In this document: positions 10,839-22,750 of the stretch, piece by piece
Layout of the letters: every line of letters starts with the position of its first letter
Position numbering within the stretch: the first letter of the stretch is position 1
Source of the DNA: Pratylenchus scribneri
Taxonomy: Eukaryota > Nematoda > Chromadorea > Rhabditida > Pratylenchidae
Assembly (NCBI GenBank): GCA_030063045.1
Contig: JAQSEB010000104.1
Location: 124,001 to 188,000 of the forward strand
Direction of reading: 5' to 3'
Length of the DNA stretch: 64,000 nt
Notes under the pieces: model-generated
Database searches by the model: none
What the model saw: the letters and a program-made list of their open reading frames with translations, nothing else
Told to the model about the DNA's origin: nothing
Translations under genes and position numbers: made by a program

Positions 10839-13035
10839 ATGTCGACGGATCGAAGCATTTTTAAGCATTACATTCGACTCCACAATATGCCACGTAATTC
10901 GAATTTATGTGGAATTTTGCATTTTCTCTGGGAAGTGGTTGATTTTGAAACGGAGGAAGCATTGGTTTGTGCGCACAGTGCCAGTAATATTATTGTTGGA
11001 TTCACCAAAAAGGAATATGCCGATGAATCAGGTTTTTTTTTAAAATAATAATTAAATAAATTAATTTAAATTAGTTTTATATGCGAATGGACGAGCATTG
11101 TACGGACGGATTATTTCGGTGCATTCCGCCGATGAAGATGATCTACAAAGAGTGATGGAGGACAGTTTGAAGGCTGGACCGGCAGAGGGGCCGCCTCGAC
11201 TTGGCAAATGGAAAAATGGATATATGGACGAAGAAAATCATCAATTTTCGATTAATTCGGACAACGAAGAAGGTAAATTACCTAAAATATTTGTCTTCAT
11301 TAATTAATTGGATTCCATTTAGAAGCAAATGAAATGTATTTGGAAATTCCGGACTTTTGGAAGCCGGCACCTCCACCGGACACCATCGAGTGTCTTCGTC
11401 GACCACATTCAACGGATTCTTCTGCCGGACAAATGACCAATACCAATTCTTCATCATCAAATCGATCGGCTGAGAATAGTTCCCAAGAAATTGAGGTAAA
11501 TTATTTCCACATTTTCATAAAATTAATTAAACCATTCTTAGGTAATTAGCACAAAAAGAGCGGATTTGGTGCGAAAAGGGGAACAGGAAGTGAGAGCCGC
11601 TGCTCCAGGGAATGCTAAACGAAATGCTCAAATGCCGCCGTATCGTCCACCGGCACAAAAAGTTCCAAGGTTTTTTTGTGTTTTTAACGCAAATATTTTT
11701 AATTTTTTAGATTCGAAAAACCATTGCCACTTTCCAAATTCGCCACTGGGTCAAATGCATTTCCTATGGGTCCACCACGTCCATCTTCAATTCCATTGCC
11801 TCCGGACAATGCCATTCAATCGGCAATTAATCAGCTTAATACCGAAATTCAATTGACCATCAGTTCAAAGCATTGTTTCCTTAAATGGAATTTACCACCC
11901 GCATGTATTTTAATTCAATTATTTAATCCAATTATTAAATTATTCAGCGAATTGCATTGACTTTCATGTTTTGGAATTGATTGAAAATAATTCGGCACAA
12001 ATTATAATTCGAAAGAATGGCAAAGAGAAGCAACAACATTTGTTGGAAACGACCGAAGGCAACAAATATGAATTGGCAATTAAAAGTTATGACAAAAATA
12101 AACAACAATTTGCATTTGGCTTGATTAAATTTCGAGCAAGTTAGTTTCAAATTAAAACCAATTTTTCAAATAATTTATTCAGCTTTTTCAATAACTGAAA
12201 TGGAAAAATTGTTGGCCGTAGCCATCAAATTTTGTCCCGGTGAAATGTATCAATTTTCCATTCTTCATCGATGCAAACCGCGAGAATATTTCGATAAAAT
12301 CTACAATGAAAAAGGTTTCAATCAATCAATAAATTATTTTGATTACTATTTTTAAGATGGATTACGGTTGATGAAACCATATTTGAAGGATGAGAATGGA
12401 CATCGTGGTTCACCAATAAACAGCCAATTGCATGGATTTTTCTTCTCTGCTTTGCTAATCACCGATGAACTTCCGGACAAATCACCTTTTGGGTGAGCAT
12501 TTTTTAATTATTTTAATTAATCGATATTAATTTAGTGATGTTCAAATGATAATTGAAGCGGAGAAAATATTGGATTTTGAGAGGATGAATATGTATTTCG
12601 CGGATTTTTATTGCAATGAATTGGCCGGTGCCCCTGGCCAATCTTCCTCGCTTCACTATATCACTGTGGTCATTTGCGCAAAGAAATCGGAACCGGACAG
12701 GTAATTTAACAAAATAATTTTAATGTAAATTTAATTATTCAAGATTTTGTGCCCAACATCTCAAAAAATTGGATCCATTCAGTAATAAATTCCTGAAAAT
12801 TGTCAAAAGCCACGGAATTTATTTGATGGCCGCCCGCCGAGATTTGTTAGTGGAAGTTTATTACACCGAGGCAATTTCACTTTTTGATGCAAAACAATTC
12901 CGGAAAATTACTCCAATGGGCAGGGGAAGTTCAAAGCCAACCGGTGAAAATTATTTGAATAATTATTTAAAATAATTAATTTTTCCAGGATTGCCAAACA
13001 ACAAGGAATGCCGAATTTGCAATAATTTTCAATGA
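10839..13035 (+). CDS. PHYHIP/PHYHIPL-like protein
   Basis: A multi-exon gene. The C-terminal half matches the phytanoyl-CoA hydroxylase-interacting protein family: a helix and LLAVAIKFCPGEMYQFSIL, REYFDKIY, GHRGSPINSQLHGFFFSA, SPFGDVQM, MNMYFADFYC, LHYITVVICAKK, DRFCAQHLKKLD and a terminal CRICNN like the family's CKTCN. This family is cytoplasmic and poorly understood; PHYHIP binds phytanoyl-CoA hydroxylase in vertebrates. The N-terminal half (about 10839-11850) has no similarity I recognise. It begins with a compact globular stretch (SIFKHYIRLHNMPRNSNL) followed by a Ser/Asn/Pro-rich linker, where vertebrate members have a fibronectin type III domain. A weak FN3-like block may lie at 11940-12130 (CIDFHVLELIENNSAQIII). 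The short gap after DDX1 allows an operon or independent trans-splicing. Confidence 0.75.
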
Positions 13036-13646
13036 ATGTTTGATTGATTGGATTTGGATACTCTTTATTCGCCTTTACTGCCATATAATCAATTCAAAAT
13101 TGGGTCTCAATTAATTACGGATTATATTCATTTCTGTTTTATATTGTTTTTTTTTTTCAATCAATTCCCTCAGTTGTTAATTTATTGTTTTGGACTTAAC
13201 ATTTTCTTTCGGATAAAATGGTACATTTTAGAACGTGTTGAATTGATTTTATTTTTTTTTTTTCACAGAAAATTAGTCTACGTTTTTGGATGTTTTGAAT
13301 TTTTATTGATATCAAATTAAAGAATGATTTGGGAGAATGATGGGAATTGGAATGGATTTGACTGTTTTGTTTTTGTTGTGTAAAAATACTTTATTTTTCT
13401 CACCAACAATTGGAATTGTGATTTGTTTCTCATTTCTTTCACGTTGATGTTCCCCTTTGGGTCACCGGGGAAGGGACAAGTCAATTTACGGCCGAATTCG
13501 CCAATCTCAAGATGATTGAAATGGTCTCGGCGAACACCGGTCGCACTTTTCTTTCACATCAAAGTCATTCATAAATAACACCAAAATTGTTTGAATTGAA
13601 TTTTAAAGATAATTTCCGGTACAAATTAGGAAAGCAATTTAAATAA
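13036..13646. other. Intergenic with an orphan coding-like segment
   Basis: Mostly T-rich 3' flank. At 13441-13575 there is a more GC-rich stretch with an open frame of about 50 codons (DVPLWVTGEGTSQ, AEFANLKMIEMVSANTG) ending in a stop. It has no ATG and no clear upstream acceptor. It could be an unused or alternative 3' exon of the PHYHIP-like gene, a relic, or chance. Confidence 0.3.
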
Positions 13647-16019
13647 ATGTCCCATATCCATCATAATATTTCTTTTTCCCTCATTTTGTCCCTCATTCTC
13701 CCCCAAATCCATGGTCAATTCAATTTTGGTCAACTTGGCCAACTCGGCCAACAATTTGGACTTGGCAATTTGGGCGGTGCATTAGGTGGGCTGCTCGGCG
13801 GTGGTGGCAGGCAACAACAACAATGGCCAACCCCGGGGCCACAACGCCATCCAAATATGGACGGTGGTGGACCACCACCTTGGCAAGGAGGAGGAGGAGG
13901 AGGGCCACCACCGCCTATGGGTGGGAACAGAAATCCAATGGGCGGACTTGGCAATGTTGGAGGATCGGTGGAAAATTTGTTGAATCGGATTGGATTGAAC
14001 CAACAATTTACACATCAATTGGGTGGCCTAATCAACGGTGTTGCATCCAATTTTGTATGCCTTCAAATTAATTGGCTTCATCCAAAAATTTACTTTGTTA
14101 GTTTGCCCCGAATCCAAATTCACCCATTCCTCCTCATGTCCAACGAAGAATGTAATAAATAATAATTTTCCTTAACATTTTATTATATTTGATAAAGTAT
14201 GCGTTTTTGCACCCATCATCCGGACCACCCAAAATGCCAGTCAGTTTAATTTACTTCATTCCAATTCCACCAATCTAAATTATAACTCAAAGGGGTCATC
14301 CGGAGTGGGTTATAAATCAAGGCCAAATGCCATCGGCTCCACAAATTGGAAATCTGCAGAATACGTTGAATTTGAACGAAATGTTTCCAAATCTGATTCC
14401 ATTCCAAATTCCGCCAATTCCACAACTCGCTGTCAGAAATTTTTTGGATGGAGGTGAGAGAGGAGCTATCCATCCTTTGATCGGAATTTTGATTCACAAT
14501 TTTAGTGCCGGATTTGCTCAGGCAATTTGTGCCACCTCAAGTGGTTGGCCAAATTACTCAATTCGCGCGACAGGCCATCACGGTAATCCACTGATAAATA
14601 TTAGTTATCGTATCTTCGTTCAAAGAATCTCTGTGCACAAAGAGGCGATTGCCTGCAGCAGAAGCCCGAATTTCTTAATCAAAGAGCAACAATCGCTGAA
14701 CAAGAGGCGGCCATCACCAAAACCCTGGTACCTGGAAAACCAATAGAACAAGTGGACAATGATGTTGAATTGAGATTGGCACGAACATTCCAAGTGAAAA
14801 AGGCGCTGATAAAGAAAGCCGGATTAGAGGGGAAAGTGGAGCCAGCCAACAATGGAGTATTCCAACAAGATATTCTGCTAACGGAACAACAATCCAATGC
14901 AATTCTTAATGAAATTAACCAAAATCAGGCAAAAGGGTGAAAAACATTCTTGATTGATTGATCTTCGCAGGTTGGTATTGGTGTTGTGCCGAACGGAGGT
15001 CGATTGAAAAGAGCAGGCAATTCCCTGTATTTGGAGAGTGCACCAACACAACGATGGCCTCAGGGTCAACCAATTTATTTCATGTTCGATCAATCTGTCA
15101 ATTGTCAGTTTCATTTCGTTGTTCACTTGAAGAATCCCTTCTCGATTTAAGCGGAAGTTGACAAAAGTGCGGTCAGAGCGGCATTGAACGAAATCCAATC
15201 CAAGATTCAATGTCTTCGTTTTCAGGAGGCTAACACCAAACCGGCCGGTCCCCATCTCTATTATGTGAAAGTGGCCAATCCCGTTTTGTGAGTTTTCATT
15301 CACCATATATTCCTATGATGATCATTTCCTGAATTTCAGCTGTGGTCTCAGTTATGTGGGTCGAATTGAGCCGGCAAATCCAATTTACCTCTCATTTATG
15401 TGCGGTAATCCAATGGGAGTTGCCATTCACGAAACGTTGCATGCATTGGGACTTCAGCATGAACAACTTAGAATTGGTCTGAATGAATTCACAAATCAAA
15501 AGAGAAATAAAATTCAGATCGGGACAAATTCATCACAATTAATTGGGAAAATGTTAATCCACAACAATATGATTTTTTCGCCGTTTCCGATATGACCAAA
15601 TTTTCCAGCTATGGTTACTTTTCCAAGCATCCTCAATCCATCAAATTCCCCTCTGAAAGGTCTAAAATATGATTATGGTTCGATTATGCATTATTCATCC
15701 ACAATTGCTAGCCAAAATTTTGGGAAAAAGACAATGACGGCGAAAGTGAATCCGGCAGTGAATGATGCCCAAATGGGCCAGAGGAATGGTTTGAGTGCCA
15801 CAGATGTGGAGGAATTGAAGAGAATGTATTGCATGCCCAGTGACTTAAATTTAGGAAACATGTTTATATTTGGATTATTAAGGTTGCAAGGATAATAATG
15901 TTTATTGCGGAATATGGGCAACCAGCGACCAATGCCGAACACAAAATGGGCAACCTCAGGGATGGATGGTACAAAATTGTCGAAAATCGTGTGCCTTTTG
16001 TACCGTCGGAACTTCTTAA
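13647..16019 (+). CDS. Secreted astacin metalloprotease with ShKT domain (NAS-type)
   Basis: ATG 13647 opens a signal peptide (MSHIHHNISFSLILSLILP). A Gly/Pro/Gln-rich propeptide follows, then a pro/mature junction and the astacin catalytic domain. The zinc site reads HETLHALGLQHEQLRIDRD once the intron at about 15478-15518 is removed, matching HExxHxxGxxHExxRxDRD. The Met-turn is SIMHYSS (15681-15702), and the domain ends at MYCMP. A final exon (from about 15885) encodes a ShKT module with six cysteines (C...YCGIW...C...WM..NC..SC..C) and stops at 16017-16019. Astacins of this layout (nematode NAS group) process cuticle, collagen or food proteins outside the cell. Introns are short. The Gly-rich region at 13750-13960 could obscure exon boundaries. 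A satellite array starts about 65 nt past the stop. A second, divergent astacin lies at 37420-40120. Confidence 0.85.
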
Positions 16020-16084
16020 TAATATTTTAGGGAAGGGATTATTGTTTAAAAAATTATTTTATGAATAAATTTAATCACATTGCA

Positions 16085-16833
16085 TGTTAAGATGTATTTT
16101 TTCTTTCCGGAAAAATGTTCGCCAAAATGTGTTTTTCTAAGAAAATGTTCGCCAAAATGTATTTCATTTATCTAAGAAAATGTTCGCCAAAATGTGTTTC
16201 ATTTATCTAAGAAAATGTTCGCCAAAATGTATTTCATTTATCTAAGAAAATGTTCGCCAAAATGTGTTTCATTTATCTAAGAAAATGTTCGCCAAAATGT
16301 ATTTCATTTATCTAAGAAAATGTTCGCCAAAATGTGTTTCACTTTCTAAGAAAATGTTCGCCAAAATGTGTTTCACTTTCTAAGAAAATGTTCGCCAAAA
16401 TGTGTTTCACTTTCTAAGAAAATGTTCGCCAAAATGTGTTTCACTTTCTAAGAAAATGTTCGCCAAAATGTGTTTCACTTTCTAAGAAAATGTTCGCCAA
16501 AATGTGCTTCACTTTCTAAGAAAATGTTCGCCAAAATTTCACTTTCTAAGAAAATGTTCGCCAAAATGTGTTTCACTTTCTAAGAAAATGTTCGCCAAAA
16601 TGTGTTTCACTTTCTAGAAAATGTTCGCCAAAATGTATTTCATTTTCTAGGAAAATGTTCGCCAAAATGTATTTCACTTTCTAAGAAAATGTTCGCCAAA
16701 ATGTGTTTCACTTTCTAAGAAAATGTTCGCCAAAATGTGTTTCACTTTCTAAGAAAATGTTCGCCAAAATATGTTTCACTTTCTAAGAAAATGTTCGCCA
16801 AAATGTTTTTCACTTTCTAAGAAAATGTTCGCC
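16085..16833. repeat. 34/35-bp satellite array 1 (~22 units)
   Basis: Tandem copies of a unit containing ATGTTCGCCAAAATGTGTTT followed by a variable C/A/T-rich part. Left units end in a CATTTATCT-type block (35 bp) and most right units in CACTTTCTAAG (34 bp). Copies are about 90% alike or better. The period is not a multiple of three, so open frames inside are meaningless. Same family as the arrays at 32497-33945 and 46899-47450. Confidence 0.95.
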
Positions 16834-17324
16834 ATAAAAAACACATACACGAATCAGAATTATATCTGGAATACCGTATCCCTTCTCCATTAAATGAAAT
16901 TAATACCTCTTTTGCTTTTTTGAAGAAATAAGAACGAGAATTTTGCATTGTTTTTTGGATATCAGCACTTCATTCATCGAAAGTGGCCATTAAATCTCTA
17001 ATTAACAAAGTCCAATTTCCATAGCTTGCTTATTCTAGAAAAAGGAAAGGAAGGACGGCTGACTAATCAACAGCCTTTCCCAATTTAGCATTTATATATC
17101 CATTTGTAAAGAGGAAATAGAAAATTGCTTTACCGGCTGGCAGAAAATTGTCCCATTGTGTGTTTATTTGCAGTCAAATTCGTCGCCAATTCTCTCAATG
17201 GATTAATCGATTCAATTTTGCCAACAGAACAAATAATTGCCTTTTGACCATCATTTCCACTTCCCATGTCCCATTTACATTCCATTTGATCTTCCCCATT
17301 TATTTTCCCAGAAAAATTATTTCA

Positions 17325-18526
17325 ATGCTCCAATTTACATTTCCCCTTCTTCTTTTAATTTCCTCCTTTCATTTTCCTCTAAATTTTGGCCAACCTTCCC
17401 GCTACCACCGATTCGGTGCCGTCCCCCACAATTTGCTTACATTCCCAAATCCCCGTGCGATAACAAAACTGCGGCTAAATGCAATCTTGGTTAATTCAAT
17501 GCCAAATACCAATCTAATTGTTCCACATTTCCAGAGGGCATTTTATCCGGACAAATGCCATTCATCTGTGACCCAGATGCGATTTTATCATCCAAAGAAA
17601 GGGGCAAATTGAATGGAGAATTGGTGGAATTGGCAAAAAGAATAGAGGCCGAAAAAGAAAATGGAGGGGAGGAATGCGGTTGGGGCATTTATTTGGGAAT
17701 TGCAATTGTCAATCAACAATTTTACAATCATTTTCAAGTGAATTTAATTCAATGAACATTTCATTAATTTTTCCTATAGCAAAAGGAATCTGTGGAAGAT
17801 TTTATCCGCCAAAAATGGGCCCTTGACCCTCAACCAAAATGCCGGAGGAATGCACAGCTGATTTTGGTGGCCAAAAATTGCCAGGAAGAGAAGGAATGCA
17901 TTTTTGCATCGATTGATCCCAATTTGGCATTGGCCATCCCAAAAGAGGAATTAGCGGCTTTAATTGGCCAACAAGTTATTTGAGGAGAATTCCACGGATC
18001 AAAAAATGTCATTTTCAGAATGCCCTCCTTCACAAAGGCCATTTTGGCCAATCCCTTTCAAATATAGTGGTCGGAATTCAACGAATTAGCATCCATCGAA
18101 TCCATATTTTCTCCGGCAAATTTGTGGATGAAATGCCCAGGCCCACTCCATTCCCACTGTTAATTTTGGCATTTTTGCTTATTTTGGTCATTTGGGAATT
18201 CGGAAAAATGTCGATTCAACCAAAATTGAAGGAATTGCTGGAGGCGAGAAAAATGAGAAAGAGGGAAGAAAAGAAAGAAATTGGCAAAGGAGAATTGGCC
18301 GATGGAGACGATGGGAATGGCCAAGAAAGGGGGTAAATGAATATTTTTGGAACTAATCAAATTCCCTTCATTAATCAGAAAATTCCTTCCCCAAATATCC
18401 ACTGCTGCTGTTGACCCTCCAAATGAACAAATTGAAATGATTGAGCAGAAAATGGGATCAACAAATGATGAAAATGGATGCTTCAAATTCACCAAACAAA
18501 GGGTCAACCAAAATAATTTATTATAA
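17325..18526 (+). CDS. MOLO-1-like TPM-domain membrane protein (copy 2)
   Basis: A signal peptide (MLQFTFPLLLLISSFHF) follows a TTTTCCCAG acceptor by 14 nt. The TPM-type domain starts at FICDPDAILSSKERGKL, as in the paralogue at 4653-5778, and continues through LAKRIEAEKEN, GWGIYLGIAIVNQ, VEDFIRQKWALDP and NAQLILVAKNCQ. After HKGHFGQSLSNI comes one transmembrane segment (PFPLLILAFLLILVIW) and a basic, charged cytoplasmic tail (KMRKREEKKE). The last exon is read in the third frame (PQISTAAVDPPNEQIEM), ending at TAA 18524-18526. Joining the signal peptide to the TPM exon needs either a donor at about 17414 or an unseen short intron: the Cys-rich stretch CRPPQFAYIPKSPCDNK lies in the TPM frame but not in the signal frame, so exon 1 is unresolved. 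Probable role: accessory subunit of a levamisole-type receptor, by homology only. Confidence 0.6.
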
Positions 18527-20062
18527 ACTTCCTTTTCCCTCATCCTTTATTAGTCATGCTGCCGTAAGCCACAATCTTCTCTTCAAATTTACCAAGTTGA
18601 GGAAAATTGTTGAACAAAATTTGGGCCAGAAAAAAATTGTACATGGATCTCGCAGAATATTCATTGGCATTTGACACTAAAAAATCCTTTTTTTCAATTT
18701 AATCAAATTATTCTCCATCTTTTATTTATTTTAATATTTATTTGGGAAAAGAATAAATAATATTTAACCAAAAATATTTATGGCCATTTCATGCCAACAA
18801 AACAATTCCCCTAAAATTGGCATTTTTAGCTTGGATTTTGCCCTCTTTTTCTTTGCTTTTCCTTTGTCATGCCGCATTCCCTTCCTTCCATTCCATTTCT
18901 AATTTGAAATTCTCCCTTCCAAAGACATTCTTTTTCCTTACTAATATGTTGTCTTTTTTTTTCAGAATTTACCCAATGTTTTCGCCAATTATATCCACAA
19001 ATTCCAGGATTGTGTTAATCATCGTTGAAAATACAAATTGGGGCCAATTTCAATTTCCCCTTCCCATTTGGTCCCAAATTGTTCTTTTTAATCTAATTTT
19101 GAATGAGGAAAAGAAGAATATTGCGCACGAAAAAACAGGAAATGCAAAAATAACATTTGACGCAATTGTTTCGCCTAAAATGAGTCATAAAAACACAAAA
19201 CAATTTCTTTCAAATTCATTTCTTGAAAAGAATTCATTTGAGAAAAATGAATGAATTTGTGTAATTTCCCTCTATTATATTGTTGCCTTTTTGACATAAA
19301 TGTCCCAAAAACCCATTCAATTCCATTTCATTCATTCAAATGCAACCGAAAATGACAATCCAGAATCCACCCATACCCATCGTATTCCTCCTTTCTTGAT
19401 TTCTGCTTAGGGCCATTTTCTTTTTCATTTCCCCCATTTTCCTTCCCCATCAATGCCATTTCTTTTCAATGTATTTCATCCTCTTGATTTACCTCGGGGC
19501 CAAATCATTTTGATTGTTTGAAACACAAATGCGCAATGTTTAATTGGATTTATTTTAAAAATGAAATCAACATCAATTTTAATTTTAAATGAATTCAATT
19601 CGGTCGGCCTTTCCACCCGCGCAAAATATTTTTTTTCAGTGGTTTCTTTTCTAATGAAAAAGGACAAAAAATGGCAGTCACCGATTGATTCTTTGCCCCT
19701 CAATTCCTCCCCCACTTTTCCGCAATGTTTTCTGTCCTGAAGTCCCCGGCGTTCAATTCATTTCACCAATTTACCCCTTTTTGGCCCCCATTTTCCCCTT
19801 GAGGGGTCAAACAAATTGATGAACCAGCCCAATCACTTTTTTGTCCTCCTCCCCCATATTTCCACCCGCAAAAACGTGTTTTTCGTATGCGCAACGCAAC
19901 GTCAATAATGTATGCGTATTTTCCATTTCAAACTGAATTTACTCCTTCCTCACCCTAATAAATAACAATTAATTTAAGAGGAATATTGATGTCTTAATTA
20001 ATTATTTTCCCTGCCGTAAATCCATTTTTAATTCATAATTTCCCCAAATTTGTGTGCCAAAA
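18527..20062. other. Intergenic, no gene supported
   Basis: About 1.5 kb of AT-rich sequence. The one long frame (18817-19254) lacks an ATG start and has no recognisable domain. Nothing else is visible apart from short homopolymers. Confidence 0.5.
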
Positions 20063-21804
20063 ATGACAATTTCTTATGAAGAAGAGGTTGGTTGGAATGG
20101 AATAAAATTGAATAAATTAATATTGGATGAATTAAATTAATTTTAAAATTATATTCCCCAAAAATTGTTCTTTTTCCTATTTTTGAAGTTTTCATCGTTG
20201 ATGCTTCGATGGCGTGGAAGCATTTGGAAGTATTCTGATAACATTATTATTTTTATTTTTAATTCTCCATTTGACAGAGCCGTACTCAAGGATTTAATCG
20301 CTTTTTACATTGCATATTATATTATACTTTTTGCGCAGGTAAAAATGAATTCAGAGGGAATAATTATGTTGATTTAAAGTGGGGAATGATGGACGAAAAA
20401 CAGAAGGAATATTTCACTGGGTGGATTAAATGGTGTGAAATTGGCACCCAATACATTCCTCTCTCATTCCTTCTGGGTTTCTTCGTTGCCGTTGTGGTCG
20501 CCCGTTGGTGGGAACAATTCAATTGGATTAGTTGGCCAGACAAATTTATGATGGTCAGTTAGCCTAATATCCTCTCTGAAAAGTGTGCCCACTTTTTTCT
20601 TGAGACTGTTTCAACTTGCCTTCCGGGTCGAGAGAATTTGGATGTACGAAAAACAATTGCCCGATGGACTTCCCTTCAATCGGCAATTGCTTGGACCGGA
20701 ATTTCAGTGAGAACATTGAAAAGATTCCCAACAGAAAGGCATTTGGTCGAAAGTAAATTGATGACGGAGGAGGTGAATATTAGGAGGGGAATTTGACCCA
20801 AAGCAAATTAAAGGAATATGATATGTATATGAGCATAAATGCTCCACACGGAAAATGGTTCGTCCCTTTGATGTGGATTCTGAATTTACTGAAGCTAAAA
20901 TTGCGTGAACGCCGAATTGACACTGTTCAAATGCAAATGCTCATCGATCAATTGTACAAATTCCGCGATGGTTTTGCCATGCTCTACGTCTATGATTGGG
21001 TCAAAATCCCATTGGTCTATACCCAGGTAAAATAAATAAATATGGCATAAACAAGTGGGCAAATTGAGGTGGTCGCAATTGCAACTTACGGCTATTTTTT
21101 CATTTGTTTAATTGGACGACAACCAAAATTGGATGCCAAATCAATGGAGCAGGAAATCACCATTCTTTTTCCAATATTCACCACATTTCAAATGCTTTTC
21201 TACATTGGTTGGCTCAAAGTTGGACAATATTTGATGAATCCATTTGGAGGTAAAATCATTGCAAATTTTCATAAACATTTTTCCATCTTTAGAGGATGAC
21301 GATGATTTTGGTGGGTTTATTTAAAATGTATTTGCCTAAATAAATTGCCCAGAATTGAACTATGTCCTTGGCCGAAACACATATATTGCGTTTATGATGG
21401 CATCGGAATTGGCCGACCAAGTGCCATCAAAAATCACCGATGAAATGGCCGTAACATTGCCGCATACACGGGCATCATTCAAAATTCAGGACATCATTCC
21501 CAAAGGCCATTTAGCCGATTTCCAAATCTCACCAAAGGATATGCAGTTAATCAGAACCGATGAATTGGAAGGGGCAATGAAGGAATTAGAAGAACGGGAA
21601 AAACGCCACAAATTGAGTGGCTTATTATCAAAAAACAAGAAAAAGGAGTAGGAAAAAATATGTCTAATTAATTAATATATTTGAATTTTATTTAGTTCGA
21701 GCAATCATGGGGCAATGAATGGGACGGGAGAAGAGGATGAGACCACAAATATGTTGGAAAATAATACTGGTTCAAATGCAAAAGATCCAGTTACGGAAGT
21801 TTAA
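20063..21804 (+). CDS. Bestrophin-family anion channel
   Basis: ATG 20063 gives MTISYEEE, spliced to FSSLMLRWRGSIWK, the typical bestrophin N-terminus. Then come KAVLKDLIAFYIAYYI, YIPLSFLLGFFVAVVVARWW (the pore-helix region), CLPGRENLDVRKTIARWTSL, ISVRTLKRFPTERHLVE, NAPHGKWFVPLMW, YDWVKIPLVYTQ and the calcium clasp NPFGEDDDDFELN. The cytosolic tail ends in VTEV at 21804. Bestrophins are pentameric Ca2+-activated chloride channels of the plasma membrane; nematodes have a large family. The join near 20775 needs acceptor AAATTAAAG, which restores the conserved MTEE-EYDMY reading. The last exon is entered from a donor in GGA|GTAGG, replacing an apparent TAG. The terminal T-E-V fits a class I PDZ ligand. 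No start or motif is missing. Confidence 0.9.
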
Positions 21805-21950
21805 ATTCTCGATGCCATTTTAGATTTTATTAAATGTTATTTTCCATATAATTCAATTATTTTATAAAATTATTTTAATTTGTCTAGCCAAACCTAGAAT
21901 AAATTTATATTTTTAATCGAAAATCTTTTATGGATGGAATATTACGTGGG

Positions 21951-22276
21951 GCTTATTTCTTCCTCTAATTCGGCTTGTTTTAGCCACTAATTTTGCGAAA
22001 AATGGTTTATTGGCCATAACTTGGCCAAATTTTTGTCTGTCAAAAAGTATAATATACCATTCGATAGCCCACAAAAATCTATTAAATGATTATGGCCAAA
22101 AAACACATTATCACAAAAATGGCCATAACTCAACAAAATTTTTGCCAAGCCCCTAGCCCCTAATCCCATGCCGCCCCTAACCCGAACCCTAACTAGCCCC
22201 TAAAAAATTTTCCAAGGAAAAACAAAAATAGTCAAATTAGAGGCTAAAATAAGCCGAATTAGAGGAAGAAATAAGC
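21951..22276. mobile_element. MITE with 35-bp terminal inverted repeats
   Basis: Left end 21951-21985 (starts GCTTATTTCTTCCTCTAA) and right end 22242-22276 are inverted copies with one mismatch in 35. The 326-bp element carries no coding capacity. The interior has repeated GGCCATAA-type words and a CCCTAACCCGAACCCTAAC stretch. It lies between bestrophin and cyclin B3. I see no convincing target-site duplication. Confidence 0.85.
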
Positions 22277-22750
22277 TTTTCCTTAAATAAAATATTATGT
22301 TTTCTGTTTTTTATTTAAGAATAAATTATTATGAAAAAATGAATGCATTAAATAAATTTTAAATGGATCAAAATTCCAATCAATACTTACTAATCACCCA
22401 CAACTTTTTCCTTGTAATTTTTTTTTATAGGCCATGAGCCAACAATCATTCCAGTTTAGTTTCCGAGTAGATTCGGTTTTTTGGTTTAATATACTGTATA
22501 AAATTGAATATCAAAACGAATACATTTTGGGCGTTTTATTATTTTTTGAATTATTAATAAGGAAAACGAAGCGAGCGAAGAGCTTAGCTTCCCTACACAA
22601 ATTTAAAAAGCCAAGCTTTGTTGCTTAGATTAATTTATTGGCCTATGATTTTTAATTATTTTACATTACCTAATTATTAATTTTGTTTGAATTTATGTTT
22701 TTATGGTTTTATAGTTTTTCATTCTCACAATTTGGTCACAAATCACGAAA

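Noticed and set aside
16085..16833. Satellite array considered as a CRISPR array
   Set aside because: Units are nearly identical along their whole length with no unique spacers, and the DNA is nematode nuclear.
18817..19254. 145-codon open frame before bestrophin
   Set aside because: Starts without ATG, no domain, no splice partners, AT-driven composition.
20755..20815. Apparent frame break in bestrophin
   Set aside because: Using acceptor AAATTAAAG gives a 42-nt intron and the conserved MTEE-EYDMY join.
22141..22200. CCCTAACCCGAACCCTAAC as an internal telomere
   Set aside because: Short, irregular, not the nematode TTAGGC repeat, and inside a MITE with defined ends.
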